In this document: piece after piece, positions 25,691 through 33,795 of the stretch
Layout of the letters: the number at the start of each line of letters is the position of its first letter
Numbering within the stretch: position 1 is the stretch's first letter
NCBI RefSeq assembly: GCF_023195515.1
Contig: NZ_JALPKR020000002.1
Span: forward strand, 496,001-560,000
Reading direction: 5' to 3'
Length of the DNA: 64,000 nucleotides
Source: Variovorax sp. S12S4
Lineage (GTDB): Bacteria > Pseudomonadota > Gammaproteobacteria > Burkholderiales > Burkholderiaceae_C
Notes under the pieces: generated by a model
The model's input: only the letters and a program-made list of their open reading frames with translations
Database searches by the model: none
What the model was told of the DNA's origin: nothing
Made by a program: the position numbers and the translations under genes

Positions 25691-26593
25691 TCACGTTTGC
25701 TTTTCGGCCAGAAAATCGATCAGCGCACGCGACGCGGACGAGAGCCGGCGGTGCGGTGCATAGATCACCGAGAACGGCCGTGTGCGCCCGCGTGACTGCG
25801 CCAGCACCTCGACCGCACGGCCCTGAGCCACGAACTCGCGTGCGATGAAGTCATAGGTCTGGCAGATGCCCAGGCCGTTCAGGGCCAGCGAAACCACACC
25901 CATCACATCGTCCGACACCTGCAGGCTGCCGTGCGGCAGCCAGTCGAGGTCGCGTCCATCCTCACGCAGCAGCCAGGGCGACACACGGCCGGTGCTCGGC
26001 ATCACGAAAGGCAGGCAGCTGTGGTGCGCAAGTTCGGCCACGCTGCCCGGCGCGCCCGCGCGCTCGATGTAGCCCGGCGCCGCGAGCAGGCACATTGGCG
26101 CGTCTTCGAGCTTGCGGGCGACCATGCCGCTGTCGGGCAACTGGCCCAGCCGGATCGCGAGGTCGTAGCCCTCGGCCACCAGGTCTACGTTGCGATTGGT
26201 GATGTTCAGTTCGACGCGCACTTGCGGATGCCGCGCGGAAAAACTCAGCAGCAGCGCCGGCAGCCGATGATGGCCGTAGGTGGTCGGCACGCTCAGGCGC
26301 ACGCTGCCCGCCAGCGCATCGCCCGGGACCTGCATCGCCCGCTCGGCATCGTCGATCAGCGCGAAAGCCGCGCGCGACTGCTCGAGGTAGGTACGCCCTT
26401 CTTCAGTCAGGCCCAAGCGCCGTGTCGTGCGGCGCAGCAGCTGCACACCAAGCCGCGTTTCGAGCCGGGTAATGGCGCGGCTGAGCACCGACGGCGTGGT
26501 GGCTAGCGCCACAGCAGCGGCCGTCATGGAGCCCTTCTCGACCACTGTGACGAAGGTTTCCACATCTCCCAGGTGATCGAATCGCCGCGCCAT
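25691..26593 (-). CDS. LysR-family transcriptional regulator
   Basis: 300 residues, standard length. The N-terminal winged HTH (FVTVVEKGSMTAAAVALATT, then SRAITRLETRLGVQLLRRTTR) and the LysR substrate domain (RLSVPTTYGHHRLPALLLSF, DLAIRLGQLPDS) are both present. This sub-group (CrgA/DsdC-like) commonly regulates a divergent oxidoreductase. The divergent neighbour is the SDR at 26724, 130 bp away. Confidence 0.93.
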   Translation of the reverse strand: MARRFDHLGDVETFVTVVEKGSMTAAAVALATTPSVLSRAITRLETRLGVQLLRRTTRRLGLTEEGRTYLEQSRAAFALIDDAERAMQVPGDALAGSVRLSVPTTYGHHRLPALLLSFSARHPQVRVELNITNRNVDLVAEGYDLAIRLGQLPDSGMVARKLEDAPMCLLAAPGYIERAGAPGSVAELAHHSCLPFVMPSTGRVSPWLLREDGRDLDWLPHGSLQVSDDVMGVVSLALNGLGICQTYDFIAREFVAQGRAVEVLAQSRGRTRPFSVIYAPHRRLSSASRALIDFLAEKQT

Positions 26594-26723
26594 CTTGACT
26601 CCTGAAGAACAAATATTTTCCTTTGAGGCCAGTTTATCGCCTGCTCAGCCATCAATACAGTCGAACCATGACTTGGGCCACGGCCCGAGCCCCTGAAACA
26701 AGCCATCAAGGAACACCTGCATC
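26594..26723. promoter_or_regulatory. Divergent LysR / SDR control region
   Basis: The 130-bp gap is AT-rich near the LysR start and carries the short dyad CAAA-N8-TTTG at 26610-26625. This is a plausible LysR site but only a weak match to the T-N11-A rule. AAGGA precedes the SDR start. Confidence 0.3.
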
Positions 26724-27518
26724 ATGGATCTGCAACTCAGCGGCAAGACCGCCATCGTCACCGGCGCAACGGCCGGCATCGGCCTGGCCATTGCGACCAC
26801 GCTTGCGCGCGAAGGCGTGTCGGTCACCATTACCGGGCGCGGCGGCGACAAGCTGGACGCCGCAGTGCAGCGGATTGCAGCCGCGGCGCCGGGCAGCCGG
26901 GTAACCGCCGTGGTCGCCGACCAGAGCAGCGCAGAGGGCGCGGCCCGGCTGATCGAAGCGCAGCCGGACGCGGACATCCTGGTGAACAACCTCGGCTACT
27001 ACGAAGCCAAGCCCTTCGCCGAAATTACCGACGAAGACTGGCTGCGCATGATCGAGGTCAATGTGATGTCGGGTGTGCGCCTGTCGCGCCATTACTTCCC
27101 GCGCATGCTGCAGAAGAACTGGGGCCGGGTGATCTTCATGTCGAGCGAGGTCGGCGCATTCACCCCGCCGGACATGGTGCACTACGGCGTCAGCAAGTCG
27201 GCGCAGCTTGCGGTGTCGCGCGGCTTGGCCGAGTTGACCAAGGGCACCGGCGTCACCGTCAACAGCGTGCTGCCTGCGGCCACCCGCTCCGAAGGCATCG
27301 TGGAGTACCTGCGGCAGACGGCGCCGCGCGCCGGCATGACCGACGCGCAGATCGAAGCGCACTTCTTCCAGACCTACCGGCCCAGCTCGCTCATCGCCCG
27401 GATGATCGAGGCCGACGAAATAGCGGCCATGGTGGCGCTGCTGGCCAGCCCGTTGGGCGCAGCGTCCAACGGCGCCGCGGTGCGCGTCGAGGGCGGCTCC
27501 TTCCGCTCGATTCTCTGA
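26724..27518 (+). CDS. Short-chain dehydrogenase/reductase
   Basis: 264 residues. TGATAGIG (13-20) binds the cofactor; the usual NNAG reads NNLG (88-91), a variant seen in some members. The catalytic residues are Ser140/141, Tyr154 and Lys158 (YGVSK). Arg39 after the second strand suggests NADP. It is followed 15 bp later by the MRJP-like gene and is divergent from LysR, so the pair is probably a small regulated operon. Confidence 0.93.
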   Translation: MDLQLSGKTAIVTGATAGIGLAIATTLAREGVSVTITGRGGDKLDAAVQRIAAAAPGSRVTAVVADQSSAEGAARLIEAQPDADILVNNLGYYEAKPFAEITDEDWLRMIEVNVMSGVRLSRHYFPRMLQKNWGRVIFMSSEVGAFTPPDMVHYGVSKSAQLAVSRGLAELTKGTGVTVNSVLPAATRSEGIVEYLRQTAPRAGMTDAQIEAHFFQTYRPSSLIARMIEADEIAAMVALLASPLGAASNGAAVRVEGGSFRSIL

Positions 27519-27533
27519 TCCGGAGATTGCACC

Positions 27534-28733
27534 ATGTCGTCTCCGCTCATCGTGCTGGCTGCCGCCTTCGCACTTTCCACCGCGGCCTCTTCCGCCGACA
27601 CCGCGCCCCTCGAGCGCTGGCGCAGCTACGCCGGCGTGAGCTGGGAGGCGCCGAAGGACGGCGCCGATCCGGCGCCGTTCGAATCGTCGGTCAATGCACC
27701 CATTGCGGGCTTGCACTTCGACGCACAAGGCGCCGCCTACGTCAGCACGCCGCGGCTGGTGTCTGCCGACGCACCGGCAACCCTCAGCAAGCTGGACACC
27801 CGCGTGCAAACCGGGCCAGCGCGACTGACGGCATTTCCGTCGAAAGAGGGCAACGCCGTGAAAGGCGCGCCGGACCAGAGCTTGCGCAATGTGCTGGGCT
27901 TTCACGTCGACCGCAAGAACGGATGGCTGTGGGCGCTCGACCTGGGCTTTGTGGCCGGCGAATCCGAAGCACCGCCGGGCGCCCAGAAGGTGCTTGTGCT
28001 CGACCTGAAGTCAGGCCGCACGGTAAAGCGCATCGGGCTGGACGGCGCGGCCGACCGCAAGGGCAGCTTTCTCAACGACATTGCAGTCGACGAACAGCGC
28101 CGCGTGGCCTATATCTCCGACAGCGGCATGCGCAGCGCACCGAACAACATGGTGGGCTTGATCGTGGTGGACTTCGCCTCAGGCAAGGCGCGGCGCGTGC
28201 TGGACAGGAACCCGAACCTGCAGGTCGAGCCCGGCGTGAAGGTGGTTGCTCATGGTGCGGAGGTTTGGCCGGGCAACCCGCTGCTGCTCGGCATCAACGG
28301 CATTGCGCTGTCGCCCGATGCCCGCACGCTCTACTGGACAGTGACGACAGGGACGCGCGCCCGCGCACTTCCGACGGCGATTCTGCGCAAGGCCGGTGCG
28401 AGCGACGACCAGATTGCCGCGGCGATCCGCGATCTAGGCAGCGTAGGCGGCAACACCGACGGGATCGCGACGGATTCGGCGGGCGGGCTCTACATCACGG
28501 ACGTTACGCGCAACGGCATCGTGAAGTACGACCCTCGCACAAAGTCGATGTCGCTGATCGCGTCCGATGAAGGCGTGCGCTGGCCCGACACCGCCGCAAT
28601 CCATCCGGATGGCGACCTGGTCTTCACCTCGAGTGCCTTGAACGATCATTTTGCGGGAGCGGTCAAAAGCGGAGAGGAGCGATATGAGCTGTGGCGCTTG
28701 CGGATCGACGGGAAGATGGCACGGCCGCGCTGA
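27534..28733 (+). CDS. Secreted major-royal-jelly / yellow-family beta-propeller protein
   Basis: 399 residues with a short signal peptide (about 1-20, ending ASSADT). The body has the MRJP/yellow pattern: PLERWRSYAGVSWEAPKDG, LSKLDTR, NVLGFHVDRKNGWLWALD, DIAVDEQRRVAYISDSG, GINGIALSPDARTLYWT, NTDGIATDSAGGLYITD and a C-terminal blade with DGDLVFTSS. The fold is a six-bladed propeller; bacterial members are uncharacterised or lactonase-like. It probably acts in the periplasm. It follows the SDR directly. Confidence 0.88.
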   Translation: MSSPLIVLAAAFALSTAASSADTAPLERWRSYAGVSWEAPKDGADPAPFESSVNAPIAGLHFDAQGAAYVSTPRLVSADAPATLSKLDTRVQTGPARLTAFPSKEGNAVKGAPDQSLRNVLGFHVDRKNGWLWALDLGFVAGESEAPPGAQKVLVLDLKSGRTVKRIGLDGAADRKGSFLNDIAVDEQRRVAYISDSGMRSAPNNMVGLIVVDFASGKARRVLDRNPNLQVEPGVKVVAHGAEVWPGNPLLLGINGIALSPDARTLYWTVTTGTRARALPTAILRKAGASDDQIAAAIRDLGSVGGNTDGIATDSAGGLYITDVTRNGIVKYDPRTKSMSLIASDEGVRWPDTAAIHPDGDLVFTSSALNDHFAGAVKSGEERYELWRLRIDGKMARPR

Positions 28734-28734
28734 T

Positions 28735-29469
28735 CTATGCGGTAGCACTCCGGTTTCGCGCCACGATTTGCGCGTGCGTCAGTGCGCCGCCTGCCGATGC
28801 AAACTCCTTCATCAAGGCATCCCGATTGCTGGGCGCGCGCTCCCTTTTCGCTGCTTCGACCGCCAGCTTCAAATCACCGATCGTCAACTCGGTGCAGTAT
28901 GCGGGCGTTCCCGGCTGCTGGCGCCAGGAGTCCTGGAGGCCCCCGGCGTCCAGCGCGTCAAACCCTGTTTGATCGACCAGCTGCCGGGCTGTCGCCGTTG
29001 CCGTCGCATCGTCTCCAGCCACGGGAATCGCGAGACGACCGGGCGTACCTGCAGGCCGTCCCCCTGCTTCCAAGGTCGCGGCCAGAACGGCGTTCCATGC
29101 CTTCACCACGGGACGTCCGATCTGTTCCTGGCTCCATATGCTTTCAGGCTTTCCGCCGTCCACCTCGGCAATTGCGCCATCGCGGCTTGGATAGTAGTTG
29201 GAGGTATCGATGACCACAACCTCCTGCGCCACGCTCTCGAACAGGTTCGCGAGGTCCCGATGACTTGCAAACGGAATCGCAAGGATGACGACCTCGGCAT
29301 CGGCCACCGCCTTTTCCTTGGTCACCGGCGTGGCACCCACTTCGTCGGCGAGGTCCCGAATGGTTTGCGGCCCCTTCGAGTTGGCAAGCCTGACGTCATG
29401 GCCGCTGGCTGCGAGCTTGCGGGCGAGGCACGCGCCGATATTGCCGGCGCCGATGATTCCGATCTTCAC
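28735..29469 (-). CDS. NADP-dependent oxidoreductase of the F420-reductase-like (FNO) family
   Basis: 244 residues. The dinucleotide site is IGIIGAGNIGACLARKL; the residues after the second strand (ANSKG) fit NADP binding. AEVVILAIPFASHRDL and DTSNYYPSRDG are typical of the NADP-oxidoreductase, coenzyme F420-dependent family. The bacterium itself is not expected to make F420, so another hydride partner is likely. It is the last gene of the minus-strand operon starting with the tartrate dehydratase. Confidence 0.88.
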   Translation of the reverse strand: MKIGIIGAGNIGACLARKLAASGHDVRLANSKGPQTIRDLADEVGATPVTKEKAVADAEVVILAIPFASHRDLANLFESVAQEVVVIDTSNYYPSRDGAIAEVDGGKPESIWSQEQIGRPVVKAWNAVLAATLEAGGRPAGTPGRLAIPVAGDDATATATARQLVDQTGFDALDAGGLQDSWRQQPGTPAYCTELTIGDLKLAVEAAKRERAPSNRDALMKEFASAGGALTHAQIVARNRSATA

Positions 29470-29488
29470 GCTCTTTCTCTCCTCGCGC

Positions 29489-30466
29489 TCAGTCGGCGTA
29501 TTCGCCGGCGTCCTTGATCACTTTCGCCCAGCGGGCCTTCTCAGCTTCCACGAACTTCCTGTGGCCGGCCGGGGCCAGGCGCTCGTCATTCACCACGGTA
29601 AGGCCCAGCGCCTCTTCGCGCTTGATGAGTTCCGCGTCCTTCAAGGCGACGCGAAGCGCCGCGTTCAGCTTCTCCAGCACCGCGGGCGGCGTTCCCTTGG
29701 GCGCATACAAGCCGTGCCAGACCTGCACGTCGAAGTCCTTGAGTCCGGACTCCGACAGCGTGGCGGTGTCCTTGAGCGATGGCAGCGGCAGGCGCTTGAG
29801 GCTTGTCACGCCGTAGACCTTGACCTTCTTGCCTTCGATCTGCGGAACGGCGTTGGTGGCCTGCTCGCACATGAGATCGACCTGCCCGCCAATAAGGTCC
29901 GTCATGGCTGGCGCGGTTCCCTTGTAGGGCACGGCCGTCATGGTGGTCTTCAAGGCGCTTTGGAACATCAAGCCGCAGAGGTGCGATGCAGAGCCCAAGC
30001 CTGCATGGGCGAGGTTGACCTTTCCGCCGTTCGCGGCAATCCACTTGCGCAGGTCCGCGAAGCTGTTGGCTTCCAGGGTCGGCTTGCCGATCACCACCGA
30101 AGGAGCTTCGTTGATCACACCCAGCATCTCGAAATCATCGGGCACCTTGTAAGAGAGCTTGCGATACAGCGCGGGCGCGGTTGCCATGCCGATGTGATGC
30201 ACCAGCAGCGTGTAGCCGTCCGGGGTGGCGCGCGCCACCTTGGCCGAGCCGATGGTGCCGCCCGCACCGGCAGCGTTTTCGACGACCACGGTCTGGCCGA
30301 GCGGCTTGCGCAGTGCCTCGGCCAGATCGCGGGCGATCTTGTCGCTCGGGCCGCCGGCTGCGAACGGGACCACCAGCGTGACGGGTTTGTCCGGAAACTC
30401 TGCAGAGGCCAACGCAGCCGAAGCGAACAGGCCGAGGCCGGCGGCGTAGCGCCAAATGCTTTTCAT
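29489..30466 (-). CDS. Bug-family (TctC) solute receptor, probably for tartrate or a related acid
   Basis: 325 residues with a Sec signal peptide ending ALASAEFP. The pattern is FPDKPVTLVVPFAAGGPSDK, VVENAAGAGGTIGSAKVA, PDGYTLLVHHIG and a C-terminal LYAPKGTPPAVLEKLNAAL, all typical for Bug proteins. AAGGAG precedes the ATG. It lies 30 bp behind the D-tartrate dehydratase gene on the same strand, so the ligand is probably tartrate or a similar hydroxy acid. No TctAB genes are close. Confidence 0.93.
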   Translation of the reverse strand: MKSIWRYAAGLGLFASAALASAEFPDKPVTLVVPFAAGGPSDKIARDLAEALRKPLGQTVVVENAAGAGGTIGSAKVARATPDGYTLLVHHIGMATAPALYRKLSYKVPDDFEMLGVINEAPSVVIGKPTLEANSFADLRKWIAANGGKVNLAHAGLGSASHLCGLMFQSALKTTMTAVPYKGTAPAMTDLIGGQVDLMCEQATNAVPQIEGKKVKVYGVTSLKRLPLPSLKDTATLSESGLKDFDVQVWHGLYAPKGTPPAVLEKLNAALRVALKDAELIKREEALGLTVVNDERLAPAGHRKFVEAEKARWAKVIKDAGEYAD

Positions 30467-30496
30467 GGTGTTGTCTCCTTGGGTGGGTTATTTGCT

Positions 30497-31663
30497 TCAG
30501 GCCGAAAGCGCTTGCATCTCCCGGTACAGATCGGCCTTGCCTTCGAAGCCGATTCCCGGCAAGTCAGGCAGGGTCACAAAGCTGTTCTCGACCTTCACAC
30601 CGTCCGGGAACCCGCCGAACGGCTGAAAAAGGTCAGGATACGACTCGTTGCCGCCAAGGCCAAGGCCGGCCGCAATGTTCAGCGACATCTGGTGACCGCC
30701 GTGCGGGATGCAGCGGCTTGCCGACCAGCCATGTTCCTTCAACATCTCCAGCGTGCGCAGGTACTCGACCAGGCCGTAACTAAGCGCGCAGTCGAACTGC
30801 AGCCAATCGCGGTCCGGGCGCATGCCGCCGTAGCGGATCAGGTTGCGCGCATCCTGCATCGAGAAAAGGTCTTCCCCCGTGGCCATCGGGTTCTTGTAGA
30901 AATTGCGGAGGGCCGCTTGCAGTTCGAAGTCCAACGGGTCGCCCGGCTCCTCGTACCAGAACAGGTCGTATTGCGACAGGGCCTTGGCATAGGCAATCGC
31001 GGTTTCCAGGTCGAAGCGGCCGTTGGCGTCGACGCAGAGCTTCTGGCCGTCCTGCAGCACTTCCATGATCGAGTCGATGCGGCGCAGGTCTTCGTCGAGT
31101 GAGGCTCCGCCGATCTTCTTCTTCACGACCGTGTAGCCACGGTCGATGTAGCTGCGCATCTCGTCCTTCAGCTTTCCGTGGTCTTGCCCCGGGTAGTAGT
31201 AGCCTCCCGCTGCGTAGACGAAGATTTTGCGGTTGGGCTTGCCGTCGCCGTAGCGGTCGGCCAGCAACTGGAACAGCGGCTTTCCTTCGATCTTGGCCAC
31301 CGCGTCCCACACCGCCATGTCGATGGTGCCGATGGCCACCGAGCGCTCGCCATGGCCGCCCGGCTTCTCATTGGTGAACATGGTGTTCCAGATCTTGTGC
31401 GGATCGAGGTTGTTGCCTCTGTCGTCGACGAGGGACGACGGGTTCGCTTCCATGATGCGCGGGATGAACCGCTCGCGCATCAGCTTGCCCTGGCCGTAGC
31501 GGCCGTTGGAGTTGAAGCCGTAGCCGACGACCGGCTTGCCATCGCGGATCACGTCGGTGATCACCGCGACAAGGCTCAGCGTCATCTTGCTAAAGTCGAT
31601 GTAGGCGTTGCGAATGGGCGAGCTGATGGGGATGGTCTTCTCGCGGATTTCGACGATCTTCAC
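30497..31663 (-). CDS. tarD: D(-)-tartrate dehydratase, enolase superfamily
   Basis: 388 residues from a GTG at 31663 with GGAG 7 nt upstream. The sequence follows the characterised Bradyrhizobium japonicum D-tartrate dehydratase almost block by block: ISSPIRNAYIDF, GYGFNSNGRYGQG, NEKPGGHGERSVA, YAAGGYYYPG, CIPHGGHQMSLNIAAGLGLG and LPDLPGIGFEGK. The catalytic Lys pair is Lys181/Lys183 (VVKKKIGG), the general acid/base is His321, and the Mg ligands are Asp212, Glu238 and Glu264. It converts D-tartrate to oxaloacetate. Bug and NADP-reductase genes follow, and a LysR gene is divergent. Confidence 0.93.
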   Translation of the reverse strand: MKIVEIREKTIPISSPIRNAYIDFSKMTLSLVAVITDVIRDGKPVVGYGFNSNGRYGQGKLMRERFIPRIMEANPSSLVDDRGNNLDPHKIWNTMFTNEKPGGHGERSVAIGTIDMAVWDAVAKIEGKPLFQLLADRYGDGKPNRKIFVYAAGGYYYPGQDHGKLKDEMRSYIDRGYTVVKKKIGGASLDEDLRRIDSIMEVLQDGQKLCVDANGRFDLETAIAYAKALSQYDLFWYEEPGDPLDFELQAALRNFYKNPMATGEDLFSMQDARNLIRYGGMRPDRDWLQFDCALSYGLVEYLRTLEMLKEHGWSASRCIPHGGHQMSLNIAAGLGLGGNESYPDLFQPFGGFPDGVKVENSFVTLPDLPGIGFEGKADLYREMQALSA

Positions 31664-31766
31664 GGTTGTCTCCAGAACGGGTGAGTGGGAGACTGAATGG
31701 TCGGCCGCGCCGCCTTTTTCGGCCAATGTTCAATTTCTCAACTTCTATGCGCTGGACGAACCGGAC
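31664..31766. promoter_or_regulatory. Divergent tarD / LysR promoter with a LysR-type box
   Basis: The 103-bp gap contains TTCA-N5-TCAA at 31729-31741, a T-N11-A motif of the LysR type with partial dyad symmetry, 25 bp before the LysR start. Its place fits autoregulation and activation of tarD. Confidence 0.4.
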
Positions 31767-32663
31767 ATGAACCTGATCTGGCTTGACGACTTCCTGGCGT
31801 TGGCGGCAACAGGCAACTTCTCGCGCGCAGCCGATGAACGCCATAGCTCCCAGCCCGCATTCAGCCGCCGCATTCGCGCGCTGGAAGAGTGGATCGGCGC
31901 CGACCTGTTCGACCGCAGCACGCAGCCCGCCACGCTCACCGAAGTGGGTGAGTGGTTTGCCGCGGTGGCGCAGGAACTGATCGCGAGGGTGGCCCGCGTA
32001 CCAGGTGACGCGAGGAAGATTGCGGAGGCCAGTTCGGTGACCCTGCGCATCGCGTGCACGCATGCGCTTTCCATGACTTTTTTGCCGCGATGGATTCGAA
32101 GCCTCGAGTCCAGCATCACGCTCGGGCCGGTGCAGCTCATGTCCGACGTGCTTCAGCGCTGCGAATCGCTGATGCTGCAAAGCAAGGTTCAGTTCGTTCT
32201 GAGCCACGCACATCCCGATGCGCATGGCGCGCTCGATGCAGACACATACGAATCAGCCCGGATCGGTGGGGACATGCTGATTGCAGTGTCCGCACCCGAT
32301 GGCTCCGGCAAGCCGCTGCATCAGCTTTCACGCAAAGGCGCATCGGCCGTGCCGGTGCTCTTGTACAGCGAGGAATCGGGGCTGGGGCGCATCATGCGCG
32401 CCTTGGTGAGCCCGCGGCTGGAGTCGCTCGATGTCCAAGTCGTTTTCACGGCTCATCTCGCCTCGGTGCTCCGGACGATGGCGCTGGACGGCAGGGGCAT
32501 CGCATGGCTGCCGCAGACCCTTGTGGAAGAAGACATCGGCCAAGGGCGCCTTGTCGCCGCAGCGAGCAGCGAGTGGGCCGTTCCGCTGGAGATCAGGCTC
32601 TATCGGGACAGCAAGCTCCTGGGGAAGGCGGCGAATGAATTCTGGAGTGCTGCGATCAGGTGA
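31767..32663 (+). CDS. LysR-family regulator, probably of the tartrate operon
   Basis: 298 residues from the ATG at 31767. HTH: LIWLDDFLALAATGNFSRAA, SSQPAFSRRIRALEEWIGAD, LFDRSTQPATLTEVG. The effector domain follows with TLRIACTHALSMTFLPRW and a closing region VLRTMALDGRGIAWLPQ. The ribosome-binding site is weak, and the frame is open upstream. It is divergent from tarD, which is the classical arrangement for a LysR regulator and its target, so it probably responds to tartrate. Confidence 0.92.
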   Translation: MNLIWLDDFLALAATGNFSRAADERHSSQPAFSRRIRALEEWIGADLFDRSTQPATLTEVGEWFAAVAQELIARVARVPGDARKIAEASSVTLRIACTHALSMTFLPRWIRSLESSITLGPVQLMSDVLQRCESLMLQSKVQFVLSHAHPDAHGALDADTYESARIGGDMLIAVSAPDGSGKPLHQLSRKGASAVPVLLYSEESGLGRIMRALVSPRLESLDVQVVFTAHLASVLRTMALDGRGIAWLPQTLVEEDIGQGRLVAAASSEWAVPLEIRLYRDSKLLGKAANEFWSAAIR

Positions 32664-32714
32664 GCAGCCAGTCGCAGTCGCAGTCGTTGACCGATTGTTG
32701 AGAATGGATGCTCT

Positions 32715-32969
32715 ATGCGATACCGCTTCAACGTTTTCGGGCGAATCATTGCCATCGAGCGAGTCGGCGACGCATGGGCCGCTCACCTTGCAGGAGACGA
32801 CGGCAAGCGTCGGCCAGCAGGACTCGCGATTCCGTCCGATGTGCCTCACGCCGAGCTGGCGCAGTATCTCTACGACATCTACCATGAGTCTGCGACGCCC
32901 ACGAACGGCGATGTCTTCGAGATCGAGCCCCGAGGTCAAGAACCCATAGAGACTCGTCGCCGACAATAG
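32715..32969 (+). CDS. Small conserved protein (DUF7661-like)
   Basis: 84 residues, MRYRFNVFGRIIAIER start followed by DDGKRRPAGLAIPSDVP and ELAQYLYDIYHESATP. It has no signal peptide or membrane helix. It resembles small proteins I know as DUF7661, of unknown function; recognition is from memory of the pattern, not a search. It stands between LysR and the alpha/beta hydrolase. Confidence 0.65.
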   Translation: MRYRFNVFGRIIAIERVGDAWAAHLAGDDGKRRPAGLAIPSDVPHAELAQYLYDIYHESATPTNGDVFEIEPRGQEPIETRRRQ

Positions 32970-33127
32970 GTAAACGGCAAGATTCCGAAGGCCGCAACCG
33001 CCTATGCAGAAGGGCCGCCGAGCGATGCGCGAACGCGATCTGCAAACGACAATGGCGCGTGTTGAACGTGCTGCGGTCCGATGGCTCAACGCTGGCTCCG
33101 CCGCCTCATTCGAGAGGACAAAATCAG

Positions 33128-33781
33128 ATGGCAAGATTCGTTTTGGTGCCGGGAGGTTGGCACGGGGCATGGGCCTTCGACGATGTGAGCAAGGTGCTCT
33201 CGAGCGAAGGCCACGAAGTGCAGGCGCTCACGCTCTCCGGCCTTGGCGATGAGCCTGCGAACGGGGTCAATCTCGAACGTCATATCGACGAGGTGGTTCA
33301 GGCGATTCGGGGGCACGATACGCAGGCCATTCTTGTCGGTCATTCATATGGAGGAATGGTCATCACGGGTGCGGCCGACAAGGAGCCGTCGCGCGTGGAA
33401 GCGATCGTTTACGCCGATGCCTATGTGCCGGACAACGGCGCGTCGGTTTGGTCGCTCACCACCCAGAATTATCGGGAGCGTTTCATTGCGGGCGTGGCGG
33501 CGGATGGCTTGAGCTGTGCGCCTTCGGTTCATCTGGACAGGCGATGCCGCCCGCACCCCATCGCGACCTTTCTGCAGGCGATCAAGTTGACGGGCGCGTG
33601 GCGCAATGTCCGAAGCAAAGCCTTCGTTGCCGCGTTCGGCTGGGAAGGGAGTCCGTTCATCGAGCTGTACGAACGTCTGCGGCTGGACGCCGAATGGGCT
33701 ACGCATCGTCTGGACTGCGCACACGATATTCCGCGGCTTGCCCCAGAGCCTTTCGCGAGAATCCTCCTGGAGTACGTATAG
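33128..33781 (+). CDS. Alpha/beta hydrolase
   Basis: 217 residues from the ATG at 33128. FVLVPGGWHGAWAFDDV contains the oxyanion-hole HG turn, VGHSYGG holds the nucleophile serine, and YADAYVPDNG and the C-terminal DCAHDIPRLAPE (catalytic His) fit the family that includes salicylate esterase-like and EstC-like enzymes. Its stop is only 14 bp before the polB start, so polB may be co-transcribed with it. Substrate unknown. Confidence 0.87.
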   Translation: MARFVLVPGGWHGAWAFDDVSKVLSSEGHEVQALTLSGLGDEPANGVNLERHIDEVVQAIRGHDTQAILVGHSYGGMVITGAADKEPSRVEAIVYADAYVPDNGASVWSLTTQNYRERFIAGVAADGLSCAPSVHLDRRCRPHPIATFLQAIKLTGAWRNVRSKAFVAAFGWEGSPFIELYERLRLDAEWATHRLDCAHDIPRLAPEPFARILLEYV

Positions 33782-33795
33782 GAAGCCGAGCTCTC

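Noticed and set aside
29285..31102. A plus-strand open frame of about 600 codons opposite the Bug and tartrate dehydratase genes
   Set aside because: It is the antisense shadow of GC-rich coding DNA; its translation is Arg/His/Ala-rich and matches no family, while the minus strand encodes clear enzymes.
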